Shown: positions 23,773-35,410, counted from the first letter of the stretch. The stretch is DNA of 64,000 nucleotides from Zancudomyces culisetae (GCA_001969505.1 LSSK01000001.1:1-64000); one strand, 5' to 3'. The notes: generated from the sequence alone by a model not told the origin. Made by a program: numbers and translations.

Positions 23773-23780
23773 CAAAATAA
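20327..23780 (+). CDS. eaf1: Eaf1/Vid21-like NuA4 scaffold (HSA + SANT), 5' end incomplete
   Basis: Eaf1/Vid21 organises the NuA4 histone acetyltransferase complex. The large exon starts after a TAG acceptor (GATAG, ending at 20326). Numbering from its first TTG (20331), the HSA domain lies near residues 178-225 (RRPKVHWDYVLEEMEWVHKD). The SANT-like domain lies near 384-440 (DFVFWHKHDDQIAKLIGMYG ... RADQLYSRYYQKF). A long Gln, Ala, Asn and Pro low-complexity tail follows, including polyQ at the C-terminus. There is no ATPase domain, as expected for fungal Eaf1 versus animal EP400. The N-terminus must come from an upstream exon. An ATG frame at 20011 (MNQQDEKVKVNKQLKN) is a candidate, but I could not find a donor with the right phase. 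The 3' end overlaps the LysRS gene by 9 bp. Confidence 0.82.
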
Positions 23781-25811
23781 TCCAAATGAAATCACATCTC
23801 GAATCTGTTGTGTATCTGTCAACATCATTACCAATCTATCTATTCCCATTCCCCATCCTCCTGTTGGAGGCAATCCATATTCCAACACTTGACAGTACTT
23901 GCGGTCGTTTTCTGCCAACTCTTCTCCCTTTTGTTGTATTTCAAACCGCCGTTGCTGTTCAAATGGATCGTTCAACTCTTCATATGCGTTGACCAGTTCT
24001 TTTCCATTAACATATACCTCGAATCGGTTGCAGAATCCCCGCATGATTTCCGACTCCTTGGAAAGTGGCGATTGTGAGACCGGATGTCCTATCACCACTG
24101 TTGGCTGCCTGCTTGTTATCACCTTCTTTTCAATGTATTCTTCAATCACATAGTCAACCAGATCTTCCAAGCGCTGCGCCTTTAGTTCTTGCACCTTGCT
24201 GTCCCTATTCTCTTGGCTTGCTGTTCTAGCCGCAATAAACTCTATCAACTCTTCCTTGTTATTTATGATTTCTTTGTATCTTGCAGTTCCAAACACCTTT
24301 TCTAGTTCCTTATAGATATATACCCGTTTAAATGGCTTTCCAAAGTCTATTTCCCCATCCTCCTGTATTCCATTCACTTTTTCTTTGCTAGATTTGTTTT
24401 TAGGGTCGCCTTCTTCCACCACAAATTTTGTTGTGTTAAATATATTCTTCATTATCGTTCTCAACAATTCCTCGGTAAATTCTATCAACTCCTCCACATC
24501 CGTATACGCCTTGTACATCTCCATTGTGGTAAACTCTGGATTATGCGTTCGATCAGTTCCTTCATTCCTAAATACTTTGCCAATTTCAAATACTTTGTCA
24601 AACCCGCCAACTACCATTTGCTTTAAAAACAGTTCGGGTGCTATTCGCAAACAATAATCTTCTCTTTCTTTTTTCTTTTCACCGAATGCACTGTTTTCTC
24701 CATCATTGCCTTCCGCCTTGATTATAAATGGTGTTGCGTTGGCTCCACCCACCCCATTCCAGAGTATAGGTGTCTCCACTTCCATGTACCCTCGCTCATT
24801 CATGTACTTGCGTATTTCCCACACGATCCGGCTCCTGATCACCATCCGCTCGCGTGATTTCTGGTTCACCAAAAAATCAACATGTCGATACTGACTGTTC
24901 CGCCTCAACCCCGTGTCGCTCAACTTGCTTTTAAATGGAATCGGATGGTAGCACGCCGATAGTACCTCAACTCCTCCCCTTTTCCCTTTTCCTTTCCCTT
25001 TTCCTTCTCCTTTTTCTTCTCCTTCCTCTGCTGTGGCGTACAAACTTAGTTCTCCGTTTTTTGTTCGTGTAATATACCCGCTAACCCGAATTATATCTCC
25101 CAACTGCACCTGCTCATTATACTGTTCAATAAACTCACCCAGCGCATCGTTTTCACCCTCCTTTCCCTTGTTTATCTGCACCCTCTGGTACGAACATACT
25201 ACCTGAATCTTCTCCCCTTGTTGAACCAAATCGTAGAATATCAGCCGTTTTCCACTTGTCCGCTTTCCTGCCACCCTGCCTATTAAATTTTATTTCACTT
25301 TATTTTATTTCGTTTTTCATTTTACTTTTACTTTTACTTGTTCCATCACTCTTAGTTTTATCTAGTTTTTTATTTTATTACATATTTCGAATAAAAAATA
25401 TACATTCTCTTAATTACTTGGGTTATATTTACCTTGTATAGTTACAATCATCTGCTCATCAAATCCGCTTGTCACATTCTGGTATTTTTCTACAAGTGTC
25501 CCAATCTCGACCAAACTAGAAACGGGTTTGTATACTGGGTGCAGCTGTGTTTCCAGCTTTTCAAAGATTGGCTGTCGCTTTCTGAGCATGTCTCGACCAC
25601 TAATGTTCGATGTACTTGCTTTTTCCTTTTCCTTTTCCTCTTTGTTCTCGATTGCTTGTTCTTTAAGTCTTATTTCTGGTTGTGAACTGATCGATCGTCC
25701 GACTTCCAGTTTTTGGCCCACAGACGCCAGTGTTCTGTGCCAGACATTTGCATTTGCATTTGCATTTCTAGTTGCTCTGCTTATGTTTTTCAACACTGTT
25801 TTTCTAAGCAT
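23772..25811 (-). CDS. msk1: Lysyl-tRNA synthetase, class II, probably mitochondrial, two exons
   Basis: This enzyme charges tRNA-Lys. Exon 1 is 25811-25433, the intron 25432-25280 (GTAAAT...AATAG), and exon 2 25279-23772, giving 628 residues. The N-terminus (MLRKTVLKNISRATRNANAN) is basic and amphipathic, fitting a mitochondrial presequence. The OB-fold follows across the junction (QGRVAGKRTSGKRLIFYDL). The class II core shows motif 1 (GYMEVETPIL), motif 2 (FRNEGTDRTHNPEFT) and motif 3 (GWGMGIDRLVMML). A Gly/Lys/Glu repeat is inserted between the OB-fold and the core. The stop codon lies inside the last codons of the convergent Eaf1 gene. Whether it also serves the cytosol cannot be told from sequence. 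Confidence 0.9.
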
Positions 25812-26433
25812 TGTCTAGTTATATTAAAGTATATAGTTGGAGGTTATAGTGTTTACAATGCTAACAGTTTTAAAGGATCTATATAAATTAAATTGATAAA
25901 AAAAAATAATAATAATAAACCAAAATCCATGCCTTGTATTTTAATCTTTTTTTTTTCTTTCCACACTTTACTTCCCCCCCCCCCCAATCAATTAAAGTAA
26001 AAGAAATCTACAAAACTTTTTGATTTATTATGTAGTATAGAGTAAAATGATAAACAAATAAAATCAAGTTTCTCAGTTACTGTTCGAATCAGGTAGATTG
26101 TTTAGGAGAACAACAAGAGTGATTTTATTGACTCGAGTTCCAATTTCAAGTAACAAGATATATGAATATTAAATCAAACTGTACTTTTCTCCTCCAAGGA
26201 CATAAAGGAAATCTCACGTTACCACAAACAGTCACAAAAAAGATCAATCCAAATACAATTGAACTGCTTTTTCTTTTTCTTTTTCTTTTTCTTTTTCTTT
26301 TTCTTTTTTCTTTCTTTTTTTATCACTGGAAAAGTCTTATTTATTTACGAGTTTTTATTTTTGGTTTAAATCATTTTTTTTAAATAATAAGTCAACAAAA
26401 GAATGTTAAAAAATAAATATAATGAAAAAAAAG
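25812..26433. other. Intergenic with C run and hexanucleotide repeat
   Basis: A C homopolymer near 25974-25985 and a TTTTTC hexanucleotide repeat at about 26265-26310 are present. No gene is seen between the LysRS start and the EF-hand gene stop. Confidence 0.5.
26265..26310. repeat. TTTTTC hexanucleotide microsatellite
   Basis: About seven tandem CTTTTT units are visible directly, in intergenic DNA. Confidence 0.85.
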
Positions 26434-26883
26434 CTACTTTTTATTTCCATTAACCATCCTTAGAAATTCGTCATAAGCAAGTGAACCATCGCCTCTGACA
26501 TTATTACTTTTGATAACTTCATCGATGGTCTCATCGGAAATATCGACTCCTAATGTATTCAACAGCATCCTAAACCTCCCAAGTGATATCCTGCTGCATT
26601 CATCCTTGAAAATCCCAAATACACATCTGTGTAAAGCTTGACCACTGTAATGTGCTCTTTTGCGCATAATCATAGCTACAAACTCTTCAAAGTTCATAGT
26701 TTCTGCGCCATTATTGTTAGCCTTGATCATCTGAAGCAGAGTGTTCTCGGAAACTTTCACGTCAAATATCTCCATAAGCGAGAACAGACCTTTAGCTGTG
26801 ATGTAACCAGAACCCCCAACTTCGAAAATACGGAAAACTTCCCAATATTTAGCAACCTCCTCCGGAGTTACGTATTCCTCCAT
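26434..26883 (-). CDS. Calmodulin-superfamily EF-hand protein with degenerate loops
   Basis: A single-exon gene, 149 residues, the length of calmodulin. It has four helix-loop-helix units. The loops lack the acidic residues expected for calcium binding: loop 1 is EVGGSGYITAKG, loop 2 NNNGAETMNFEE, loop 3 is badly degraded (KDECSRISLGRF) and loop 4 is NVRGDGSLAYDE. This pattern fits a calcium-independent light chain (myosin essential light chain or Cdc4-like) or a divergent calmodulin/centrin relative binding IQ motifs. Sequence alone does not settle which. Confidence 0.75.
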   Translation of the reverse strand: MEEYVTPEEVAKYWEVFRIFEVGGSGYITAKGLFSLMEIFDVKVSENTLLQMIKANNNGAETMNFEEFVAMIMRKRAHYSGQALHRCVFGIFKDECSRISLGRFRMLLNTLGVDISDETIDEVIKSNNVRGDGSLAYDEFLRMVNGNKK

Positions 26884-27423
26884 TTTAGAAACTTTAAACT
26901 TTTAGGTGTGTATGTATGTTTGTTTACGTGTCTGTGTGTTTGTGTGTATGTGTGCGATTTTGTTTTTTTTTACCACTTGGCGATAAACTTCAGTTTATAT
27001 ACTCGGAGTACAGTTTCCTATTATTATTTTTTACTTTTTGTGATCGATTCTTTTTTTTTTTTTTTGCTTTTGTTTTTAGCTACCAAACCTAAAAGCATTA
27101 TTTCCTCTTTCCTCCCCCCCCCTCTTCGCTATGCTCCTCATTTTTTTTTCTGTTCTCCACTATAACAAACATATTTTTCCTTTATAAGGTTTTGATCATC
27201 ACAAGATTGAAACCTTTATTATTATTATTATTTTACTTTTTAAAAAGATAAATATCATTTCGTTTTACAAAAACGGAAATTAAAATTACTCGGCGAGCCA
27301 CTAAAAAAAAAAAAAGTAAACTAAACCTGTAATCTTTTTCTCTTTTTTTCTTTCTTTCCATTCTTAAACACTTCTTTATGCATAGTTTTATCGATAACGA
27401 CGCATAAAATATTATTGACAAAA
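26884..27423. promoter_or_regulatory. Divergent promoter region, EF-hand gene and TMEM223-like gene
   Basis: About 540 bp lie between two divergent starts, so both promoters must be here. T-rich runs, a GT-rich stretch near 26905-26955, a C8 run near 27113 and an ATT trinucleotide repeat near 27218-27232 are visible. No specific factor site is claimed. Confidence 0.4.
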
Positions 27424-28730
27424 ATGGACAGGATTTTGGCCAAATTCTCACAACAGAGACTTTTCCTAGTCGCTCGACTCCGTACATTTTCATCAGGTAC
27501 GACAATTAACAGTGGGAGTGCAAACATCAGTACTAGCCGAAAGAAAATCCTGGCAAAACTACAATCATTAAACTCACAAGGTGTTGAGAGTGGTGCCCAG
27601 AACCTCATTCCGCTTTATTCCAGTTCGAAAAACAGTATAAAACCGCGAAACGTCCTGATATTATCGTTGGCTCAATTGCTTATTTGGCTTAATTTGGCAG
27701 ACATTGCATTAAGGTATTGCCCTATTTTAGTTTTCTTCTCCTGTTACGCACCCTTTTTATTTTTTTTGTTTTTTTGCATATATTTGTCTGTAATATTCTA
27801 TTTGCTAGTTTCGTTTACTAACACATCTGCTATTTTGGAATTTGTCGTGATTTTACCGAAATGGTACCAATAGGGGCATAGAATCTAGCAAAGATGAGCG
27901 CGTGACAATTAGCGAAGCTTCTAGTGACAATATTGGCACCGACAATATCCAAAGTGTTGGTGCTGGTACCAACATGCAAGAAAACCGGTTTGGTAGTGAA
28001 AACGAAGGGTTGACTTTGCAGTCCGATTCGAACTGGAAAGATATGTTGGTTGGGGCTGGTATCATGGCTTTCGGAGTGTCCCTTTCGACTCTTATTTTAT
28101 TCTATGGAACAAGGTAAGCACGTTTCACAGTTTTCTTTCCCTTTCCCTTTTCCTTTCCTCGTTTTTTTCTCTTTTTATTTTCTTGTATTTTCCATTATAT
28201 TTCCTCTTTCTCCACATTTACTCGTCTATATAATCACTCACCTTGGCACTATTTTGAAAAGTATGTTTATTTAAACCAACTATTTAACCGCCTTTTTATG
28301 GATAATAGATGCTGCAAAAGTGTACAAATTGTCAATAACGGCAGATCGCTCTTGGTTAATCGGTACAATATCCGAGCATTCTTTGATTTTCTTCCGTTTT
28401 CTGGTAACAAGTCAATAGTAACAAGTGAGGTTATAAACATTGAGCAGGCATACAGTGCATCTAAGCTTTATACAGGAAAAGGTTGGTATCATAAATCTAT
28501 ATTTTTTTTAACACCCAAAAAAGCAGATGTAGCTAACGTAGCTATCGGTTATAGGAAACAACAAAATGTCTGATGGACTAAATAACCAGTACATCGTTTA
28601 CCGCGGCACGCATGCTGAAAATCAAAAAAAGGACAAGGGAACATTTGGTTATGTACTAGACCGGAGAGGCCAGTTTTATTTGGATACTAATATTATAGAT
28701 ACAATCTTTTACCGTAACTTTAAAAAATAA
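27424..28730 (+). CDS. TMEM223-like mitochondrial membrane protein, four exons
   Basis: TMEM223 is a mitochondrial inner-membrane protein linked to cytochrome c oxidase biogenesis in animals. Exons are 27424-27713, 27874-28113, 28309-28481 and 28555-28730, with TAG acceptors throughout and consistent phases, giving 292 residues. The N-terminus (MDRILAKFSQQRLFLVARLR) is basic, as for a mitochondrial presequence. Two hydrophobic segments follow (VLILSLAQLLIWLNLADIAL and MLVGAGIMAFGVSLSTLILF). After the second comes the family-like RCCKSVQIVNNGRSLLV, and near the end TFGYVLDRRGQFYLDTNIID, matching the TMEM223 C-terminal pattern. The third donor (GTTGGT) is unusual but is the only one that fits the phase. 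The family call is from memory of the pattern. Confidence 0.68.
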
Positions 28731-28813
28731 GCGTAATAATAAACAACTGAGGCAAAAAACCAGAAGCTAGAAGCTAGAAACTAGAAACCGGATGCCACAA
28801 ATCAAAAACATGC

Positions 28814-31800
28814 TCAACAAGCTTCGACTATTGACATTCCATTCCGGAACCTGACACGAAACAAAACATTGGCGTTGTTAAACATGCCTTCTTTCAGACT
28901 AACCACAATAAACTGGGAACCCTTAAAGCGAGTTCTGAACAGCCGCCCAATGTTCTGTGTATGTGATAAATCAAGTGCCGCATCGATTTCATCAAGAATG
29001 TACATTGGCGCAGGCTTGAACTGCAAAAGTGACAGAATCAATGACAATGCAATCAGCGACCGTTGACCACCAGACAACTCGGCAAGCGAATTCCGCCAAA
29101 TATCACCAAGACTGACCTTAATGCTCAATCCTTCAGTTATATTGTCTGGGTTGATTGGGTCGAGCCGCGCTGTATTTCCAGGAAGTAGTTCGGCAAAGAT
29201 CCCACCAAAATCGACGTTTACTTGTCCAAATGTTTTGGTCAGCGCATCATATTTGTACTTCTCCAGCGTCTTGATAGTCTCTTCAATCTTGCGCTTGTCC
29301 TTCAACACGGTTTTGAGTTTCTGCTTCAACGACTGCTCGCGTTTCTCCACATTTTCGATATTTGCCAGTACTGACGTGTTTGTCGTCTTGCGAAGAACTG
29401 CCAACCGTTCCGAAATCAGTCGCAGGTTGCGTGCTGCTGCTGCTGGATCCAGATTTGCAAAGTCAAACGCACCACCCGGAACTCCAAATAGATCTTTCTG
29501 GTCGTTCAGCCATGCGTTGCGTTCGTTCAGCTCATCCATTGACCGCTGTGCTTTTGCATATACTGATTTCAGCCGGTCCAAATCGTGTTTGAGTTGCTGT
29601 TCACTCAGCTGTAGCGTTACCAATTCGCTTTGCTTCTGCTTCAACAGCTGATCCAGCTCCTCCAGCTCTCGGCTACGTCCTGCAATCTCCCGGTGCATTG
29701 CACTGAGCTCATCATATCCCACATCATACTGCTCCTGAAGGTCGGTTAGCTTGATGTTTAGGCTTGCAATACTACTGGTCAGCTGTTCAATGTTTTTTTT
29801 TGTGTTCTCTAGTTGCTTTCCCAGCTGCTCAACCTCAGTGCACGCCTCCTCAAGTTTCAGCTGTGTTTTCTGAGCTCTTTTCTGATGCGCTCTAGACAAG
29901 CTGAGAAGCTTGGGCACAACCACGCTTTGTTGCTCCTTAAGCTTACTTTTGAGTTCCCGTAGCTTACCATCTTTGTCACGTCCAAACTCCTTCATGTCCT
30001 TTTCAATCTGCTTAATTGAGTGGCGACACTTTTCTTGCTGCTCCAACGCCTCTATCTCTGCTTTCTGCGCTGCCTCAATCTCTTTTTGGATTTCGGCAAC
30101 TCGACTTTTGATCTTTCCAGTTCTGCTGCTCTTTTCCAACTGTTGTATCACTGTTTGAAGTGCATATTGATCCACCTCTAGTATCTTTGCGATCTGTTCA
30201 TGTCTGGCCTTTATTTGCTGCAGCGATTCAAGATCACCACTAATCGCTTTTATCTCTTTGTCAATTGCTTCACCTTGCCGCTTTGCTTCTGCAGCCTTCA
30301 GCATTTTCGGCAGTATTCCAGAATTTGCTGGTTTAGATCCTCCTTGTAATGTGCCTGATGGGTCATACACATCTCCTTCATATGTCACTGCTCTGATCCT
30401 GATACTCTTGTTAAATGCAACCCGTTTGGCCGTCTCCGTATCTGGACATACCATTGTATTTCCAAACACATACTGCATTGCTGCATGTACCTGTGGACTA
30501 TACTCGACCAAATCCAGTGCTAACCGTGCCTTCCCCTCTGTAATATGCGCCGCTATACCCACTTCCTTCTCACCTGCGACTGCTCCTCTGATTTTATTCA
30601 ATGGAATGAATGTCACACGCCTTTTCAACCGCCCATGCTCAAGCAACTTTGCCGCTGTTGTATCTGAATCCACCACCACATTCATCAACCGGCCTCCTGC
30701 TGTTATTTCTAGCGCATTTATCGCATCCATATTGCTTGGGTCTACTCGTATCAGTTGTGCTATACTACCATACACTTTGCGTCGATCAAACCCAGGTTCT
30801 GGATCGCTGTACTCAAACTCTGCCCCTGTCCACTCTCCTGCTCTGTTTCTTCGTAATTCGCTTTGTTGTCGCTTCAGTTGCCCCACTTTTTCCATAACTT
30901 GGCTGTATATCTGCCCATTAAATCCCACTTTTGAAAGTTCTTCAGTTCTTCTCGCTACCCTCTCTTCCAAATCACTCTTTTTCCTCATCATCCCTTCGTC
31001 TTCTTTTTCTGCACCACCCAGCTTCTCTAACAACTCTTTTTCTTCATCCTTCAGCATTCGCTTCTTTACACGACTTTGTTCCACAACCGTTAGGCTTTGT
31101 GCCTCCTGCTTCTTTGCTTTCGCAAGCTGTTGCATGTATCCTCCACCTCCACCCCCCTCCTCGCCTTCGTCGGCTGCCACTCCTGTTGACAGTGATTGAA
31201 TCAATTCCTCCAGACGCTTTGTCTCTTCAACTGCCTCATCAGCCTGCTTTTTGGCATTTTCGTACTCTTTTTGCTCCCCTTTATTTTCTTCTGTCACACT
31301 TTCCTTGATTTCTTCCACCTTTTGGATTTCACCTTCTATTCTCTTTGCATTTTCCGTCTCTTCTTCCACTGTTTTCTCCTGGATTTCCTGTTTTGTCTTG
31401 ATTTTCACCACCTCTTTGCTTAATTCATCCACTCTCTTTTGAAGCTCTGCCATCTCCTTGCTGTTTTTTTTCCTTTCGCGACTATCTACATCCTGATTAT
31501 TCTTGTGTATATGTGCTATTTCCCCCGTAATTGTCTCTATATTTTCTTTTACCTCCCCATACTCTCCTTCTTTTGTCTCTATTATTTTTTTACTTTCCTC
31601 AAGCCTCTGCATTCCCTTTGTATACTCATACGCTGCTACTATCCTACTTAGCCGCTCTTGTTCCATATTTATTTTTTGATACTCCAAAAACCCTTCTTTT
31701 TCTCGCCTCAATTGCTCAAACTTTGGATTGATCTCTTCCCTCAAGATCTGCTGTATTTCATCTATCTTCCTGTCCTTTTTCTCTATCGTGCTTATCGCCT

Positions 31801-32558
31801 TTTCTTTACGTTCCTCAAACATTCTTGTCCCTGCTGCCTCTTCTATCATCGATAATATCTCCATTGGTTGCATATTCAGAACTTTTGTAATTCTTCCCTG
31901 CATAATCAAAAAATGTGGATTGTTTATATTCAACTGAACTGCCTGTAACATGTTTGCCACGGTTTGCTCTTGTGCATTATGACCATTGATCATATATTTA
32001 TTTTTCCCGCCCACCATTATCTATGCACAAGTTTATGCAATTTTAGTTTTTTTTTCTCCCAGATTTCTAATAATCCTTTTCTGTTCTTACCTGTCTAGTC
32101 AGCGTAATCTGATTAAAACTTTCGTACCCGGGTGGACTGGTGTTTTTGTCGCTGTTGTTGAACACCAATGTCACCGAAGCTTTGGAAATTCCCGCCTGTC
32201 CTTTTTTATAAATCAGATCCATAATATTGCTTGATCGTAGCTAAATATTTAGTATTTAGGTATTCATTCAACAATCAGTGGTTCAACGTGGCTTTACAAT
32301 TGATGAGTTTATTTATATATATTTTTATACCTATCGTTTTGTCAACAAAAATATATAGAATATGACTATTCAAATAAGCATTTTACTTACCAATCTGTAG
32401 TTTTTGATCCCAAGTACAAAACAGAATGCATCCAAAATATTAGATTTCCCAGATCCATTCAGCCCCGTGATCGCATTGAACTCTGCATCCCATCCTTTTA
32501 TGTGCGTTCGGGAGGCATACGACTTGAAGCCATCGATTATAAGCTCTTCCACCCTCAT
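28814..32558 (-). CDS. smc2: Condensin subunit SMC2, three exons
   Basis: SMC2 pairs with SMC4 in condensin, which compacts mitotic chromosomes. Exons are 32558-32391, 32240-32091 and 32020-28814, with GTAAG donors, TAG acceptors and all phase 0, giving 1174 residues (yeast Smc2 is about 1170). Visible features are [18 protein letters not shown], Walker A (GLNGSGKSN) in exon 1, and the SMC2-type [20 protein letters not shown] in exon 2. A long coiled coil, the hinge with [15 protein letters not shown], and the second coiled coil follow. The C-terminus has the ABC signature ([14 protein letters not shown]) and Walker B ([13 protein letters not shown]). It converges with the TMEM223-like gene, with 83 bp between the stops. 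Identity is firm. Confidence 0.96.
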
Positions 32559-33101
32559 TTCTCCATTCGGTTTTATTTTATTTACTTAATAATTTTTTTA
32601 ATCTGGATAAAACACATTTGTTGTTTGATAGCTTGAGAGGAGTTGATCTATACAATTACACTTTTTTTTTTTGCTACTTGACTAATATTTTATCCGGCTA
32701 TTTTTATAAACATTTATTTCTGAAATGTAAATAAACATAGCGAATAAATAGTTAGTATGTGTCAAGGCTAATGTTTTGAATTGAATTTTGTGCATCTCCA
32801 TTTGATTTAGCACTTTTTATTTGGTAACATGCTATTGAAATTTTGATATGAAGGTTTATATCTTTTTTTTATGGTCAGTTGTACTTATTCGACTTTACTT
32901 GTGCTTAATGCACAGACTAATAAAAAAAGCGAGACCAAAGAAATTAATATTTCTTTAGACTCTTTTCATATTTATTTTGTATACCGAACGTTCCTCTTGA
33001 CTCGTTCCAAAGATAGCATTTATAACCTCAACAACGGTCTTGCTAATGTAACCTATAAATCAAATGCTTTATTGTTACAGGGTTATGTCTAAAGAAGATT
33101 T
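32559..33101. other. Intergenic, promoter side of SMC2
   Basis: It contains the SMC2 5' flank and the 3' flank of the next minus-strand gene. A frame at 32871-33092 has no recognisable content. No gene supported. Confidence 0.5.
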
Positions 33102-34388
33102 CTAATAAATTATTATGCCACTTTTTGCATATCTATTACGATAAAAAACTAGACATCCAAGTGAAAGTCCCAGAATTATGGATACAGCAGTTTGAACAAT
33201 ATCGCTCAATATATACATAACTCTCTGGGTTGACAACTCCTCCGTAAATTTAGATACACTTAAGCTTCCTGGTAGTACCAGCACCATGCTTGGGTATAGA
33301 TAAATTATTGTTGCTGTTTTGGTTATGGTGCTTGTAATGTTAGACAGCACTGAAATAACGAATGCTAGTAAAGCGGTTACTGCATACTCTTCATCAGTTC
33401 TTTCTAGTATGAGTTGTTTGGCCAGGTATGCGCATGAAAACAATACTGTTATTATGGAAATTTTTTTGTAGCTAACTCTTGTGGATATACACGTCGTTAC
33501 AATAGCTACAGGAATAAACAAAAAACACCATGGATTTCCCAGCGTATCAGAGTATGGTCCTGTAGTAGGTCCTGATGAAAAATCTTTTTGTGTAATGTAG
33601 CGTGTAAAGTTAGTGCCCACCGTGATCCCCATTGCCAAAGTTAGTGCCAATCCTAGTCCATACATCAAGTCTTGCATCCCTGATATGTAATTCTTACTTA
33701 AGGTATCTACAACTCCTACGAGTATATATCGTCCAGGCAACTGTACTGTAATAGAACCAAATATAACAGGTGAGGGATGTAGATATCCAGATAAGAGTGA
33801 CACTACAACCCCACTTATTACACCAGCTAGAAGGTTTGTAATGAACTTAATCCCATTAAATTTTGCTGCATATCGACATACAATGTTTACTACTAACCCA
33901 ACAGAAAATGCCGCTATTAGATCCAGCCATGAACACTTATACATATATGCCATGGATGTACATCTCAGTCCTTCAGATAAAACCTCAAACCAAGTTGGAT
34001 ATACTTGTTTCAACTGATTAATTTTGTATAGCTCACTCATCGCTTCGCTTATGTCTATTTTATCTCCAAGTACATCATAATACAAATCTATTGCAAGCTC
34101 CAGTTTGAATAAATTTACGGTGGTGGTCACCTGTGTGAGGATTCCATCTCTTTCATTTGACTGTCCCTCAAGTCTAACAAAATAAAAAATTACACCCGGG
34201 ATCAACACCATTTCTACATCCAATTCAAGAAATCGAGTCAGAGGCTTCATTGACTGTTCAAAATTACTAATGGGTGCCCCAAAACACCTTAGTTGTTTGC
34301 TCATTTCCAAGAAAAAGCGCGCTTTAACCTTATGATCAGCATTTCGATTGCGAGACGATAGCCAGCTTTTTGGAGGATTGTCACTCAT
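33102..34388 (-). CDS. ThrE/Prm10-family membrane protein
   Basis: Prm10-like fungal proteins carry ThrE (threonine/serine exporter-type) domains. From the first ATG (34388, MSDNPPKSWLSS) the protein has 428 residues. The N-terminal cytosolic half has the family features: FLEMSKQLRCFGAPISNFEQ, then VEMVLIPGVIFYFV and a helix near ELYKINQLKQVYPTWFEVLS. About ten hydrophobic helices follow, ending with SMVLVLPGSLSV and a final membrane segment (ILSDIVQTAVSIILGLSLGC). The frame extends ten codons upstream without an ATG. A second family member lies about 2.9 kb away in the opposite orientation. Transport substrate in fungi is not established. Confidence 0.85.
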   Translation of the reverse strand: MSDNPPKSWLSSRNRNADHKVKARFFLEMSKQLRCFGAPISNFEQSMKPLTRFLELDVEMVLIPGVIFYFVRLEGQSNERDGILTQVTTTVNLFKLELAIDLYYDVLGDKIDISEAMSELYKINQLKQVYPTWFEVLSEGLRCTSMAYMYKCSWLDLIAAFSVGLVVNIVCRYAAKFNGIKFITNLLAGVISGVVVSLLSGYLHPSPVIFGSITVQLPGRYILVGVVDTLSKNYISGMQDLMYGLGLALTLAMGITVGTNFTRYITQKDFSSGPTTGPYSDTLGNPWCFLFIPVAIVTTCISTRVSYKKISIITVLFSCAYLAKQLILERTDEEYAVTALLAFVISVLSNITSTITKTATIIYLYPSMVLVLPGSLSVSKFTEELSTQRVMYILSDIVQTAVSIILGLSLGCLVFYRNRYAKSGIIIY

Positions 34389-34962
34389 ATTTTGAAACTT
34401 TGCCTGTCGCCAGTTCAATTTTTTTTTTGATTTCTACCTGTATTTTCTGTTTAGATGTTTTATAAACTTAGAGTTCATGCCTTCTCTAATACTTATAAAT
34501 CAAAAAGTGTTTTAATAACTAGTATTACTTCTATTGTTTATATATAACTGCTACGTTAAAAAAAGGTTTTAACAACTTGTATTTCATTTATCTCTTCCCA
34601 TTCGATATTCTATTCTTCATAAAAATACCTTTTACTATAGCTCAATTTCCCTTTATTCTATACCATCGTTCTTCCAACAGCGATAGTTGCAGGTTCATAT
34701 TTTGACCTGGCTTTAGTGATATGTGCACTTTCAAGCCTTAGAACACCAAAACACCTAAATCAAATCAAATCAATAATTTAATTAAATTAGCACTTTAAGC
34801 TTATTTCTGTTTTGGGAGGCTTTAATACCTAAAAAAAAATACTTCAGTACAACCAAAAAAATATCCTAACACTTTATTGTTTGTCACCATATGATTACTG
34901 ATTTAATACTCTTCATTTGTACATTTGCAAACCCCAACACAAAACCATGTTGGGGCGGGATA
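34389..34962. other. Intergenic left of the gap
   Basis: AT-rich DNA between the first ThrE-family gene and the poly-G/N gap. No gene is seen. Confidence 0.5.
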
Positions 34963-35378
34963 GGGGGGGGGGGGGGGGGGGNNNNNNNNNNNNNNNNNNN
35001 NNNNNNNNNNNNNNNNNNNNNNNNNNNNNNNNNNNNNNNNNNNNNNNNNNNNNNNNNNNNNNNNNNNNNNNNNNNNNNNNNNNNNNNNNNNNNNNNNNNN
35101 NNNNNNNNNNNNNNNNNNNNNNNNNNNNNNNNNNNNNNNNNNNNNNNNNNNNNNNNNNNNNNNNNNNNNNNNNNNNNNNNNNNNNNNNNNNNNNNNNNNN
35201 NNNNNNNNNNNNNNNNNNNNNNNNNNNNNNNNNNNNNNNNNNNNNNNNNNNNNNNNNNNNNNNNNNNNNNNNNNNNNNNNNNNNNNNNNNNNNNNNNNNN
35301 NNNNNNNNNNNNNNNNNNNNNNNNNNNNNNNNNNNNNNNNNNNNNNNNNNNNNNNNNNNNNNNNNNNNNNNNNNNNNN

Positions 35379-35409
<31 letters not shown>
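34963..35409. other. Assembly gap flanked by poly-G
   Basis: Nineteen Gs (34963-34981), 397 Ns (34982-35378) and 31 Gs (35379-35409). Any frame across this span is meaningless. The G runs either mark a real hard-to-sequence G tract or are a base-calling artefact at contig ends. Confidence 0.98.

Positions 35410-35410
<1 letters not shown>

Noticed and set aside
26060-26100. tRNA-like T-loop string TGTTCGAATCAGG
   Set aside because: The flanking bases do not form a 5-bp stem and no acceptor or anticodon arms can be drawn.
28869-31937. Several long plus-strand ORFs
   Set aside because: They are antisense shadows of the SMC2 coding sequence.
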